Below are positions 7,886 through 16,125 of a stretch of DNA of 29,861 nt, piece by piece. The position numbers and the translations under genes were made by a program. How positions within the stretch are numbered: the stretch's first letter is position 1; each line of letters begins with the position of its first letter. A model generated the notes under the pieces. The model saw only the letters and a program-made list of their open reading frames with translations. It did not search any database and was not told where the DNA came from. The DNA is from CAYSLZ01 sp964547295. Lineage in GTDB: Bacteria; Patescibacteriota; Microgenomatia; UBA12405; JAHJSD01. Location: contig CAZJMH010000005.1 in NCBI GenBank assembly GCA_964547295.1, positions 1-29,861 of the forward strand. The letters are read 5' to 3'.

Positions 7886-8749
7886 ATGTCTAAGCGTTAT
7901 TTAATTGTATTAATTTTAGGAATGATTGGACTAATTGTCTTAATAAGTTTAATACCTGTTTCTAATCATTCCCAAGGCTTAATGTCTAGTATTCAAAAAG
8001 GGTTAATGAACAATTACGGCGGGACTACAGAGAAAGAGCTTCATTTTATTCTCGATAAACAAAAAGTTGACCAACCCTCCTTAATTAATATTATTAAATA
8101 TGCTATTAACCAAGGGGTAAGCCAGGGTATTGCCCCGACATTAGTTTTAATTTTATTTAGTCTACCTTTAATTGGAACTCTATCGGATATTTTCCATTAC
8201 ATGATTGGCTTAGAAGGGTATGGAATTTATATGCCCACTTTAATTGTCGCTGCTTTTTGGTCAATTGGAATAATTGGAGGTTTGATCTTGTTTTTATTTA
8301 TTTTGGCTTTTAGTTTAATTGCCAGAAATTTGCTTTACCGAATAAAACTTCATTATTGGCCTAGACGCTCGATTTCTTTATGGATTGTAATTTTATTTGT
8401 TTTTCTTTTTATTAGTTTGTTTGCTCAATACTTGTTTATTAATCCAGCCTATATTTCTGCTTTTTCAATTCTTTTTTTAATCCTTCTCTCAGAAGAGCAT
8501 ATTTCTACTCAAAGAAGAAAAGGAATTCGTGTTGCTTTGCGAAGAACATCAGTAACTCTTTTTTTGGCAATCATATCAAGTTTGATTTTAAGCTGGTATC
8601 CTTTTCAAAAAATAATTTTGACATATCCTGAGGCGTTTATGCTTTCTGTTTTATGTTTAGGCTTTATTGTTGGCCGTTATACTGGTTTTAGACTTCTGGA
8701 GTATCACCGGTTTAGTTCGGTCATCAGAGAAGAAGACGAAGAAGAATAA
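7886..8749 (+). CDS. 7TM transglutaminase-type membrane protein (short form)
   Basis: 287 residues. An N-terminal anchor helix (about 5-25) leads to a short outside segment (about 26-75) and then roughly seven membrane helices. The stretch SLPLIGTLSDIFHYMIGLEG followed by YGIYMPTLIVAAF is the hallmark of the 7TM module usually attached to an inactive transglutaminase domain and encoded beside RimK-like ligases. Here that extracytoplasmic domain is reduced to about 50 residues. It ends in an acidic cytoplasmic tail (EEDEEE). It is followed after 17 bases by the amidoligase gene. Function is unknown; a membrane platform or sensor for the ligase-protease pair is inferred from context. A TTG at 7880 overlaps the -10 box and is not a credible start. 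Confidence 0.85.
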   Translation: MSKRYLIVLILGMIGLIVLISLIPVSNHSQGLMSSIQKGLMNNYGGTTEKELHFILDKQKVDQPSLINIIKYAINQGVSQGIAPTLVLILFSLPLIGTLSDIFHYMIGLEGYGIYMPTLIVAAFWSIGIIGGLILFLFILAFSLIARNLLYRIKLHYWPRRSISLWIVILFVFLFISLFAQYLFINPAYISAFSILFLILLSEEHISTQRRKGIRVALRRTSVTLFLAIISSLILSWYPFQKIILTYPEAFMLSVLCLGFIVGRYTGFRLLEYHRFSSVIREEDEEE

Positions 8750-8766
8750 TTTTTTGCAGCCAAAAA

Positions 8767-10074
8767 ATGAACCAATTTGATGATATTTTGGGAGCCAATT
8801 CCCGCATCTGGTTTTATTTACGTAAGAACTCTGCTGAGGGAAGAAGAATTGCCGATTCAAAAATTGAAACAAAAAAAATTCTTTCCAAGCGGGGAGTTCA
8901 AGTTCCTAAAATTTTAGGCTTGTTAAAATCCCAAGAGGATATTGAAAATTTTGAATGGGAAAGTTTAAAAGGTAATTTTGTTATTAAGCCAGCTTCTGGT
9001 TCAGGAGGCCGGGGAGTAATTGTTATTAAAAAGAAAGCAAAATGGGCTGGTGAGTGGTATTTAATGGACGGTAAAAAACTTAATATGTCAGACTTAAGGC
9101 TTCATAGTTCTGATATTTTAGAGGGCCGTTTTAGTTTATATAATAAAACAGATCATGTTTTAATTGAGGAAAGAATAAAAATCCACCCGAAATTCTTAAG
9201 ATTTACTAAAAGCGGAACGCCGGATATTAGGGTTATTATTTATAATAAAGTTCCGGTGATGGCAATGCTGCGATTACCGACAAAAGAGTCTGAAGGTAAA
9301 GCCAATCTGCATCAAGGAGCAATTGGCTTGGGTATTGATATGACAACCGGGATAACTACTTACGGAGTTCGTTATAATAAGCCGGTTAAAAAAATTTATG
9401 ATTATCGGCGTAAAAAAGAGATTAAGGTTAACGGCATAAAAATTCCCTATTGGAAAAGTGTCCTTAAAACAGCAATAAAGTGTCGGTATGCAGTTCCTTC
9501 TTTAGAGTTTGTTGGTGTTGATTTAGTTATTGATAAGACTAAGGGCCCAATGATTTTGGAACTAAATGCACGGCCCGGGTTATCAATTCAAATTTGTAAC
9601 AAGGCTGGTTTAAAACAAAGGCTGGAAAGAGTTGAGGATTTACCGGTTCGTAACTATAAACATGCGATAAAAATTTCAAGAACCTTATTTGGCGAAAAAT
9701 TTGTTGATAAAGTAAATTTAAATACTGGAAAAGAAAATAAAGTTTTAAAAACACTTGAACCAATTAAAGTTGTTTCTGACCAGGGTAAGAAATTTGAAAT
9801 GTTAGCCAAAATAGATACCGGTGCACAACGAAGTTCAATAGATGAAGATATTGCTCGCCGTTTAGGTTTATTAGGTGAAGACAACATTGTTTTTTATCGT
9901 AATTATCGTTCTTCTTTGGGTAGAGAAAAACAGCGTCCGGTAATCGGTGTGTCCTTTTATCTCAATGGTCAAAAATTTATTACTGAAGCTAATGTTTCTG
10001 ATCGGTCAAATTTAAAAACAAAATTTTTGTTGGGAAAAAACGATTTGAAAGGTTATTTGATTAAGGTGGAATGA
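8767..10074 (+). CDS. RimK-like ATP-grasp amidoligase fused to a retropepsin-like protease
   Basis: 435 residues with two domains. Residues about 30-290 form an ATP-grasp ligase of the alpha-L-glutamate-ligase-like group: the ATP loop VIKPASGSGGRGV (72-84), the catalytic sheet DIRVIIYNKVPVMAML, and the metal-binding motif LELNARPGLSIQ (264-275). Residues about 331-435 form a RimB/DUF785-type aspartyl protease: DTGA at 350-353, then RPVIGVSF and a KTKFLLGKNDL end. In many bacteria these are two adjacent genes next to the 7TM protein; here they are fused. The ligase would add amino acids (glutamate in relatives) to a peptide, protein or cofactor, and the protease could trim or remove them. The target is unknown. 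No Shine-Dalgarno sequence is seen; the stop overlaps the next start (ATGA). Confidence 0.88.
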   Translation: MNQFDDILGANSRIWFYLRKNSAEGRRIADSKIETKKILSKRGVQVPKILGLLKSQEDIENFEWESLKGNFVIKPASGSGGRGVIVIKKKAKWAGEWYLMDGKKLNMSDLRLHSSDILEGRFSLYNKTDHVLIEERIKIHPKFLRFTKSGTPDIRVIIYNKVPVMAMLRLPTKESEGKANLHQGAIGLGIDMTTGITTYGVRYNKPVKKIYDYRRKKEIKVNGIKIPYWKSVLKTAIKCRYAVPSLEFVGVDLVIDKTKGPMILELNARPGLSIQICNKAGLKQRLERVEDLPVRNYKHAIKISRTLFGEKFVDKVNLNTGKENKVLKTLEPIKVVSDQGKKFEMLAKIDTGAQRSSIDEDIARRLGLLGEDNIVFYRNYRSSLGREKQRPVIGVSFYLNGQKFITEANVSDRSNLKTKFLLGKNDLKGYLIKVE

Positions 10075-11636
10075 GGCCTTTTTCAGCTGATATATCGATT
10101 ATTAGCAGTTGTCAAAAGAAGTGGGAAATCAACCAATTAAAAGAAGCAGCTCTAAAATACAAACTTAAATTAAATTTTATTGACTTTAATAATATCAATG
10201 ATATTGACGAAAAAATTAAACGCTTAGGGAAAATAGTTATTTACTGCTCTTCTAATCTTCGACTGCCTTTGGAACAGGCTATTTTTAAAACTCCGTTTAT
10301 TCCTTATCAGCTTTATCAGCAAAAAATAATAGAAAAAAAAATTAATTTAAATTATGTATCTCCAAAAATTCTTCAAACCATCAACACTTATCAAGTTTTT
10401 GTTTTTGGAGGCAAAGTGTTGGGAATGATAAAAATAAAAACTACTGATAATAAAGAGTTTCACAATAATCTATCTTTGGCTATTAAACCGAGCGCTGTTG
10501 AGGACAAAGAGGTAGTTCAAAAATTAACTGCTAGGGGATTGAAAACCGCCTCCTTATTTAATCTTCAAATGTGCAGTATTGATATTATTTTTGATCAACA
10601 AGCCGAAAAATATCGAGTAACGAAGGTAAATACAGCCCCTAATTGGCAAGATTTGCAGTTGGTTTGCGAGTTAAATATAGGAGAAGAAATCATTAAACAT
10701 TGCAAACAGCTTTTAGATCGGGAAACTAAACCGGTTGTTCAGCTTGTTAAAGACCACTACCATTCAAATTACCCTTTTTTATCTTATAAGCAATTTCATT
10801 ATGCTTCTCGAAATTATCTTTGGTTTGGTAAAAAAGTTGACTGTCAAAGACTAAAAAAGTTGGAAGAGCGAATTTTTAATGACCAAGAAATTGACCAAGC
10901 TTTTCAAAAATGTTTTGACCAGGCCGAGGAAAATAATAAAAGTAAATACTCATTAAGAAAGAAGTATCTTAAAGAATATCCTACTTTAAAAACTTATTGC
11001 CGAATTTTATTCAAATATCTAATGGCTAAGAATTTATTTAAAAAAGATATTTCTCATCTAGTAGAAAAATATGTTTCTAAAGAAGAATTAAAAGATTTGC
11101 AAATAAAACTTCTTAATAATCCAAGGGCAATAATGGGTTTATCTACACCGGCAGTTAACTTTTTATATCTTTCAAAATATTATTTGGGGTCAAAAAGCTC
11201 CAAAATCAGTCCGGAGTATTTTTTAAAAATTATTAATAAATTCAAAACTAAAGATAAACAAGAAATACGACTAAAAATTTATAATTTAACTCATTGTATT
11301 ATTGGAGCCAGCTTATTTTATACTCGAGATTTAAACCGGACTGAAAAGAGGGTTTATCAAAAATTTGCAAAGGAAATTGAAGAAACAATTATAAATAATT
11401 ATTTTCAGGTAACTTTAGATAACAAGTTCGAGTTTTTAGTTGTTGCTGAACTTTGTGATTATCAATCTTCATTAAAAAAAATAATTGAAAGCGAGGCAGA
11501 GAGCTCACTATCTAATTTTGGCAATTATCTTATTGACCAATTACCAAAAACAGAAAAAACTTACGGAGACAATTTACTTTCTAGTGAACACCGCAATATT
11601 CTTTATTTGATGGCAATGCTCCCCCGAAAAAAATAA
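10071..11636 (+). CDS. degenerate RimK-like ATP-grasp fused to an unknown helical domain
   Basis: 521 residues. Residues about 1-215 resemble a RimK-type protein: a pre-ATP-grasp Rossmann-like half, a sheet reading YQVFVFGGKVLGMIK, and an end piece SIDIIFDQQAEKYRVTKVN that mirrors the metal-binding strand. However, the glycine-rich ATP loop and its lysines are missing, so it is probably not an active ligase. Residues about 215-521 are helical, lysine-rich and not recognised; they contain LTHCIIGASLFYTR and SSEHRNILYLMAML, where conserved-looking His residues may matter. The start overlaps the previous stop by 4 bases, with AAGGTGG just upstream. It is best read as a regulatory or substrate-presenting partner of the upstream ligase. 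Confidence 0.8.
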   Translation: MRPFSADISIISSCQKKWEINQLKEAALKYKLKLNFIDFNNINDIDEKIKRLGKIVIYCSSNLRLPLEQAIFKTPFIPYQLYQQKIIEKKINLNYVSPKILQTINTYQVFVFGGKVLGMIKIKTTDNKEFHNNLSLAIKPSAVEDKEVVQKLTARGLKTASLFNLQMCSIDIIFDQQAEKYRVTKVNTAPNWQDLQLVCELNIGEEIIKHCKQLLDRETKPVVQLVKDHYHSNYPFLSYKQFHYASRNYLWFGKKVDCQRLKKLEERIFNDQEIDQAFQKCFDQAEENNKSKYSLRKKYLKEYPTLKTYCRILFKYLMAKNLFKKDISHLVEKYVSKEELKDLQIKLLNNPRAIMGLSTPAVNFLYLSKYYLGSKSSKISPEYFLKIINKFKTKDKQEIRLKIYNLTHCIIGASLFYTRDLNRTEKRVYQKFAKEIEETIINNYFQVTLDNKFEFLVVAELCDYQSSLKKIIESEAESSLSNFGNYLIDQLPKTEKTYGDNLLSSEHRNILYLMAMLPRKK

Positions 11637-11660
11637 CACCAAAAAAACTATTATTTTTTA

Positions 11661-11697
11661 CTTCAACTATTTTTCCGGATCCAGAACTATAGTTGAA
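11661..11697. repeat. 37-base near-palindrome, copy 1
   Basis: Arms TTCAACTAT and ATAGTTGAA flank an inner 14-base imperfect palindrome centred on GGATCC (11677-11682). The 37 bases are identical, in the same orientation, to copy 2 (12399-12435). It lies 24 bases after the stop of the preceding operon and 30 bases before the PaaX-like GTG. The right arm contains TATAGT (11688-11693), which could serve as a -10 box, making this a plausible operator over the promoter. Confidence 0.9.
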
Positions 11698-11711
11698 AAC
11701 AAATTAATTTT

Positions 11712-11735
11712 ATGGCAGGATTAAATTGTGGCTAG
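11712..11735 (+). other. seven-codon ORF overlapping the PaaX-like start
   Basis: ATG at 11712 opens a frame of 7 codons ending in TAG at 11733-11735. It spans the GTG start of the PaaX-like gene in another frame. It may be chance, or a short uORF that tunes translation. No ribosome binding site of its own is evident. Confidence 0.2.
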
Positions 11736-12396
11736 AAAAAGTAGAGTTGTTCAAGCTTTAATTCTTGCTGAAGATATTCTTCTATTTTTTAACGATTATT
11801 TTAAAAGCACTAGCTGGGTTTATCACGATACAGGGATACCAAAAGTTAAAGTTCAAAAAAGTGTTTGGTATCTAGTAGAAAAAAATATCCTTAATAAAGA
11901 TTTATCTTTTAAGAAAAAACCAAAAACTATTTACAAAGAAATAACAAAGCCTTGGAGCGGTTATTGGAGAATGGTTATTTATGATATTCCAGAAGAAAAA
12001 TCTGGCTTAAGAGATAAATTGTGTTATCACCTAGATGAATTAGGTTTTAAGCGGTTACAACGCTCTGTGTGGTTAAGTCCTTTTACATCCTCTTGGATTG
12101 TTAAAAAAATAGAGGGAATAATTAATAATCCAGAACTTCTATTTGTTATTAAATCGAAATTCACCAAAGAAAAAACTAACTATTTAGTTGATAATCTTTG
12201 GCCAATCGAAGAATGGAAGCTTAAATGCGAGAATTTTATAACTGAGTTAAAGGAAAAAAAGAAACTTACGCTTGATGATCAAACTAGGTTTTGGGATTTA
12301 GTGGCAGAACATCCCCGAGTTCCTTTAGATTTATTACCAGGCAGTTGGCCACTTAGAAAAGTTGCCAAAATTTTTTGTCACCATGTAAAGCATTAA
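11728..12396 (+). CDS. PaaX-family regulator with Cas2-like middle domain
   Basis: 222 residues, shorter than classic PaaX (about 300). Three parts are visible. Residues about 1-60 form a winged-helix-like N-terminus. Residues about 75-150 form a Cas2-like ferredoxin fold with WRMVIYDIPEEKSGLRDKL, where the Asp sits where the Cas2 catalytic Asp would be, then LQRSVWLSPF. Residues about 190-222 form the PaaX C-terminal signature (WDLVAEHPRVPLDLLPGSWP). The PaaX family contains DNA-binding repressors. The GTG start is supported by AGGA (11717-11720) seven bases upstream, one of few clear ribosome binding sites here. No cas1 or CRISPR lies near, so it is not a CRISPR Cas2. Both sides carry the same 37-base near-palindrome, which suggests self-regulation or a mobile unit. 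Confidence 0.85.
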   Translation: MARKSRVVQALILAEDILLFFNDYFKSTSWVYHDTGIPKVKVQKSVWYLVEKNILNKDLSFKKKPKTIYKEITKPWSGYWRMVIYDIPEEKSGLRDKLCYHLDELGFKRLQRSVWLSPFTSSWIVKKIEGIINNPELLFVIKSKFTKEKTNYLVDNLWPIEEWKLKCENFITELKEKKKLTLDDQTRFWDLVAEHPRVPLDLLPGSWPLRKVAKIFCHHVKH

Positions 12397-12398
12397 TT

Positions 12399-12436
12399 CT
12401 TCAACTATTTTTCCGGATCCAGAACTATAGTTGAAG
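12399..12436. repeat. 37/38-base near-palindrome, copy 2
   Basis: The same 37 bases as copy 1, with one further matching arm pair (CTTCAACTAT / ATAGTTGAAG). Of 19 base pairs about the GGATCC centre (12415-12420), 16 are complementary, and the three mismatches are the same in both copies. It begins 2 bases after the PaaX-like stop and contains the last codons and TAG stop of the converging mutM gene. There is no T-run on either exit side, so a classical terminator is not obvious. Confidence 0.9.
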
Positions 12437-13309
12437 TTTTGGTTGACAGGAGGGACAGAAAAAAGTGCTGCGGCCGGATATTTTAATTCGTTTAATTTTT
12501 CCACCACATTGCGGACATTTTTCTCCTTCCCGACCGTAAACTTTTAGCTGGTGCTGCATTTTTCCACGTTTGCCGCTGGTGTCACGAAAAGCATCGTCAT
12601 TAGCCGTTGACCCCTTATACTTTAATGCTTTTTTTAAAACCTTAATGATACACTGATGCAGTTTGCTAATTTTTTCTGTAAGCTGAACTATTTTTTTAGA
12701 TTTAGTCTGGGGATGGATGCGAGCGCAAAATAAAGCTTCACTGGCATAGATATTTCCAATCCCGCCAATTTTAGACTGGTCCATTAGTAAAAGCTTTATT
12801 GACCTATTAGTTTGACTGGCAATTTCTTTAAGGTAATCAACTGTAAATTTTTCAGAAAGGGGATCAATTCCATAAAAATTATGAAGTTCTTTTTCGAGAT
12901 TTTTATTAGCTATTACTTTTATCCAGCCAAAAGCTCTTAAATTGTTAAACAAGAGATAGCTATTATCGTTAAATTCTATAATTACCCGGGTGTATTTATT
13001 GGGCAAGAGGTCAACATTAAAAGGATTGTCTTTAGGTTTATGATTATGTGGAGGCTGAGTATCGAGCTTTTGACGAAAAATGAGTTGTCCGGTCATTTTT
13101 AAATGAATTATTAAATTAAAATTATTACTTAGTTTAATAATGATTACTTTTGCTTGGCGCCGAACCGCGGTTATTTTTTTGCCAATTATTTTTGTTTTAT
13201 TACCTTTAAAATTTTTATCTCTTAAAACTTTGACTTCTTTTATTTTTTTGCCAATTATTTTTTGGCTTAATTGTTGGCTAATTGTTTCTACTTCAGGTAA
13301 TTCCGGCAT
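12425..13309 (-). CDS. mutM: formamidopyrimidine-DNA glycosylase
   Basis: 294 residues. The ATG at 13309 is the true start because it puts the catalytic Pro at position 2 (MPELPEVET); a TTG two codons earlier would block this. Other family marks are Glu3, Lys54 in RRQAKVII, HLKMTGQL (69-76), the helix-two-turn-helix GGIGNIYASEAL, and a C-terminal zinc finger with four Cys (CPQC...CPSC) carrying the GRSTFF arginine. The enzyme removes oxidised purines such as 8-oxoguanine and nicks the strand by beta/delta-elimination. The loop around residues 80-105 is longer than in E. coli. After the usual CQ end, five extra residues (PKLQL) follow; the last three and the stop come from the palindromic repeat. 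No Shine-Dalgarno sequence is seen; 11 bases separate it from the upstream gene. Confidence 0.95.
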   Translation of the reverse strand: MPELPEVETISQQLSQKIIGKKIKEVKVLRDKNFKGNKTKIIGKKITAVRRQAKVIIIKLSNNFNLIIHLKMTGQLIFRQKLDTQPPHNHKPKDNPFNVDLLPNKYTRVIIEFNDNSYLLFNNLRAFGWIKVIANKNLEKELHNFYGIDPLSEKFTVDYLKEIASQTNRSIKLLLMDQSKIGGIGNIYASEALFCARIHPQTKSKKIVQLTEKISKLHQCIIKVLKKALKYKGSTANDDAFRDTSGKRGKMQHQLKVYGREGEKCPQCGGKIKRIKISGRSTFFCPSCQPKLQL

Positions 13310-13320
13310 TGTCAATTAGG

Positions 13321-16119
13321 TTAATTTGTATTCAATTGTATTCCAAATTCTAGGTCTTTATTTAGTGGTTGGTTAAATAATAATTTGTCGGAGACAACAT
13401 TGGCTGCTGGTTTAACTTGAAGTGGATGCCAACCTTCCGGGAAATTAATTAACAGTGATATTGGTGTATTACGAAACCCTGATTGCTTTTGCCAGTAAAG
13501 AAAATAACCAAAATTTTCATTATTGATATTGGCTTGTTGATCAAAGTTAATCTCGACCGCTCTTCGGTTCTGAAAAGGAACTTCTAATTTAAAACCGACT
13601 ACCTGTTTACCTAGTTCAATCTTTTCCTCTCTTTCATCAGCACTAATCGTTTTTTTATTATTTGGGTTTTGCGGGTCATAGACGGTGATACTATTGATTT
13701 TTGTTTGGGTTGGTAGATAAGTTCTTACCCAGGCAACATAATCTCCGCCTGGCCAATTTTTAGAAGCAGCAGAGTTTTCATAATTGATTTTTAATTGGTG
13801 TTCAATTTTTCCATTTTCTTTTATTGTAATTCCTTGTTCTATACTTCTTCGTAAAAAATAATTAGCCTTATTAACGCCCAGATTTGCTTCATTTATATGT
13901 AAATAGTCAGAAAAACAATTATTTAAGCTGCAGACAGGTGTTCTAATTTTCCCGCTCCAGTTTAATTGTTGAAGAGTTGAATTTAATTTCTCATTGTGAG
14001 TTGTAATTAAAACCTCTTTCTCATCCAGGCTTTCTAATATTTTTTGCCCAATTTTAACGTATTCTTTTGGTTGAGCTGCTTTAATGTTCTCAAATAATTG
14101 TTGACCCATTACGCCCAAGAAAGCTGCTTTTTGATTTGACCCAGGGAAAGATTCATTTTCTGACCAAAACTCTGCCCTTTCAAAAACATTATCTGCACTA
14201 ATTTTTTCATTAAAATCTGCCAAATAAATTTCACCAAAAGCAGAAATTAGTTTTTTAGCAGCTTCTAAATTAAAGCCAATTACGCCATCAACTTGTCGGT
14301 TTAAACTCTTATCTAAAAACCATTCAACGTTTTGGGCTGTTGAAGGAAAATCAGGATTCCAATTTGAATCCCTTAAATACCAGTTTGCTTCACCGAGAAT
14401 TTCCTTAATTTGTTTTGGCGGCTCAACATAACCTTTTAATTGTCCGTCAGCAGTATAAACGTCTTGGACTTGAAAATCGAGCAATTGGCCATTTTCAAAA
14501 ATTAATAAGGCAAATGAACCGATGAAACCACCGGTAGGTCGAAGTTCCATATTGTTTTGAAGAAGAACCAGAAACGTTTTTCGTTGATTTTCAAGTCCGA
14601 TTAAATAGGGTAAATGGGGAAGTATTTGGTTAGTTTTATTTAGACCTTCCTTTGCTTGATCAATTGTTTTAATCCATTTTTGCGGTGTATTTTGCCAGCG
14701 TCCAGGTAGTCCCGGCCAAGAGCCCTTAAGCAAAACCTGTATTTCTTTTAGCTGTTGTTCTAATACGCTTTGGCTGCTAATTAAATCGTTTATTCCTTTT
14801 GATTGGTCATAGGTTTTATTTTTCAAAATAGATTCAGATAATTCCAAGCTATTTTTAAAGAAAGGTATTGCTGTTTCAGAGGCAGAAGCCGTTTTTCTTC
14901 CAAGTTCAGCTCCCTTGGCAAATAGGTTTTGGTAACCAAAAAGTAATCTCGACAAGTTTGAATTTTTTGTAAATTGTTCGGCGATCGAAAAATTATTTTT
15001 TGCTTTCGAACTTTGGCTTAATGCTTCTTGCCAATCTTGTTTTAGCATTAAAGAATAGACTTTTCTCATTTGCCAGGCACCTAAGCCAAGCCTAAAAGTT
15101 GGTTTAAGCCAAATTGCAGAAATAAGCCCTAAACTAAGAAATAAAATTAATCCTAGCGGCTGCCACCATTTTAAATTTTCATTCCACCAGCCGATTTTTT
15201 TTGATTTAAACTGAGCAGCAATTTTTTCTTTTTTATCGCCTTCCTCAATAATATTTTCTTCTTCAGCAGGTTCCTCAACAATAATTATATCTTTATCAGC
15301 CGGCGGAGGAGATTTAAAATATTTTTGTTTTGGTTGTGGAGTAGTTTTTTGTTGGGGTTCTGGTTTAGTTTCTTTAGATTTAAGTTGAGTGGACTCTTTC
15401 TGTGAAGTCTGGCTGATTTTTTTTGATTCTTTTCCCCATAAATCTTGAAAAGCTTTTTTAATTGCTTCCTGCCAACTAAGAGTTGGCTGCCAGTTGAGGT
15501 TTTGGCAACTATTTTCAATTTGGTCCCAATTATAATCGTTAATCAGATTTTCACCCACCTCGATTCCTTTAGTAGTTTGTCCTAGGTTTTCCAAGTAGGA
15601 ACTTAGCCTTTGAGAAGAAACTGAGTCGCCAAGAACCAGGTATTTTTTATCTGAAGTATTAGGAATAACCAGAGCTTGCCAGCAAGCTTCAGCTAAATCG
15701 TTAATATGTAGTGGGTAAATTTTAGTTTTTGGGGAAGGAACTATTAGTTTCCGGTTTTTTATTGCTGAACGAATTAGTTTTCCTAAGAAAGTATTTTCTG
15801 GTATTCCTGGCCCAACTAAAAAATCTGTCTTAATAATTCGCCAGTTTATATTTTCCGGCCTAGTTATTGGCTGGTTGCCGATAATTAAGCGCAAATATTT
15901 GGCCCCGGTTTCTGCTGACAAATTAATTAGGTCTTTGTTGCCTTCAGCATCAACTATATAATCAACCGTCTCAGAGGGCTGGCCAGTCAGTCTGGTTTGG
16001 ACGCTTAAGCCTTGGTGACGAAATAAGCTGGCTATTGGTTTTGTAATGTAATCAGGTCCAACTACAATTGCTTTAGGTTTGTCTGTTGAAACTTTGAATT
16101 CAAATGTGGTTTTGGGCAT
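13321..16119 (-). CDS. Rossmann (epimerase-like) - membrane - DUF4012 protein
   Basis: 932 residues. Residues about 15-230 look like an extended SDR / sugar-epimerase fold (FLVGPGIPENTFLGKLIRSA, then YPLHINDLAEACWQAL). The glycine-rich cofactor loop is poor and no clear YxxxK pair is seen, so it may bind but not convert a sugar nucleotide. Residues about 231-310 are a charged, Pro/Gln-rich linker. One membrane helix follows (about 320-338). Residues about 340-932 are the external DUF4012 domain, with its signature NNMELRPTGGFIGSF and LRDSNWNPDFP. DUF4012 proteins occur near surface-polysaccharide genes and resemble LytR-type wall proteins in layout. Inferred role: coupling a cytoplasmic sugar signal to surface glycan handling. 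Confidence 0.85.
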   Translation of the reverse strand: MPKTTFEFKVSTDKPKAIVVGPDYITKPIASLFRHQGLSVQTRLTGQPSETVDYIVDAEGNKDLINLSAETGAKYLRLIIGNQPITRPENINWRIIKTDFLVGPGIPENTFLGKLIRSAIKNRKLIVPSPKTKIYPLHINDLAEACWQALVIPNTSDKKYLVLGDSVSSQRLSSYLENLGQTTKGIEVGENLINDYNWDQIENSCQNLNWQPTLSWQEAIKKAFQDLWGKESKKISQTSQKESTQLKSKETKPEPQQKTTPQPKQKYFKSPPPADKDIIIVEEPAEEENIIEEGDKKEKIAAQFKSKKIGWWNENLKWWQPLGLILFLSLGLISAIWLKPTFRLGLGAWQMRKVYSLMLKQDWQEALSQSSKAKNNFSIAEQFTKNSNLSRLLFGYQNLFAKGAELGRKTASASETAIPFFKNSLELSESILKNKTYDQSKGINDLISSQSVLEQQLKEIQVLLKGSWPGLPGRWQNTPQKWIKTIDQAKEGLNKTNQILPHLPYLIGLENQRKTFLVLLQNNMELRPTGGFIGSFALLIFENGQLLDFQVQDVYTADGQLKGYVEPPKQIKEILGEANWYLRDSNWNPDFPSTAQNVEWFLDKSLNRQVDGVIGFNLEAAKKLISAFGEIYLADFNEKISADNVFERAEFWSENESFPGSNQKAAFLGVMGQQLFENIKAAQPKEYVKIGQKILESLDEKEVLITTHNEKLNSTLQQLNWSGKIRTPVCSLNNCFSDYLHINEANLGVNKANYFLRRSIEQGITIKENGKIEHQLKINYENSAASKNWPGGDYVAWVRTYLPTQTKINSITVYDPQNPNNKKTISADEREEKIELGKQVVGFKLEVPFQNRRAVEINFDQQANINNENFGYFLYWQKQSGFRNTPISLLINFPEGWHPLQVKPAANVVSDKLLFNQPLNKDLEFGIQLNTN

Positions 16120-16125
16120 TAATAC

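Noticed and set aside
11661..11697. The palindrome as a plain rho-independent terminator
   Set aside because: Neither strand has a T-run directly after the stem, and an identical copy lies at the far side of one gene; a terminator role is not excluded but not supported.
11728..12396. CRISPR-associated Cas2
   Set aside because: The Cas2-like fold is framed by a winged helix and a PaaX C-terminal signature, and there is no cas1, other cas gene or repeat-spacer array in the window.
11661..12436. The two palindromes as a CRISPR array or dif site
   Set aside because: There are only two copies, about 700 bases apart and separated by a gene, so not an array. Length and arm layout (10-base arms, 14-base inner palindrome) do not fit the 11-6-11 plan of dif.
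13310..13315. MutM starting at TTG two codons upstream
   Set aside because: It would move the catalytic proline from position 2, which is required as the free N-terminal nucleophile.
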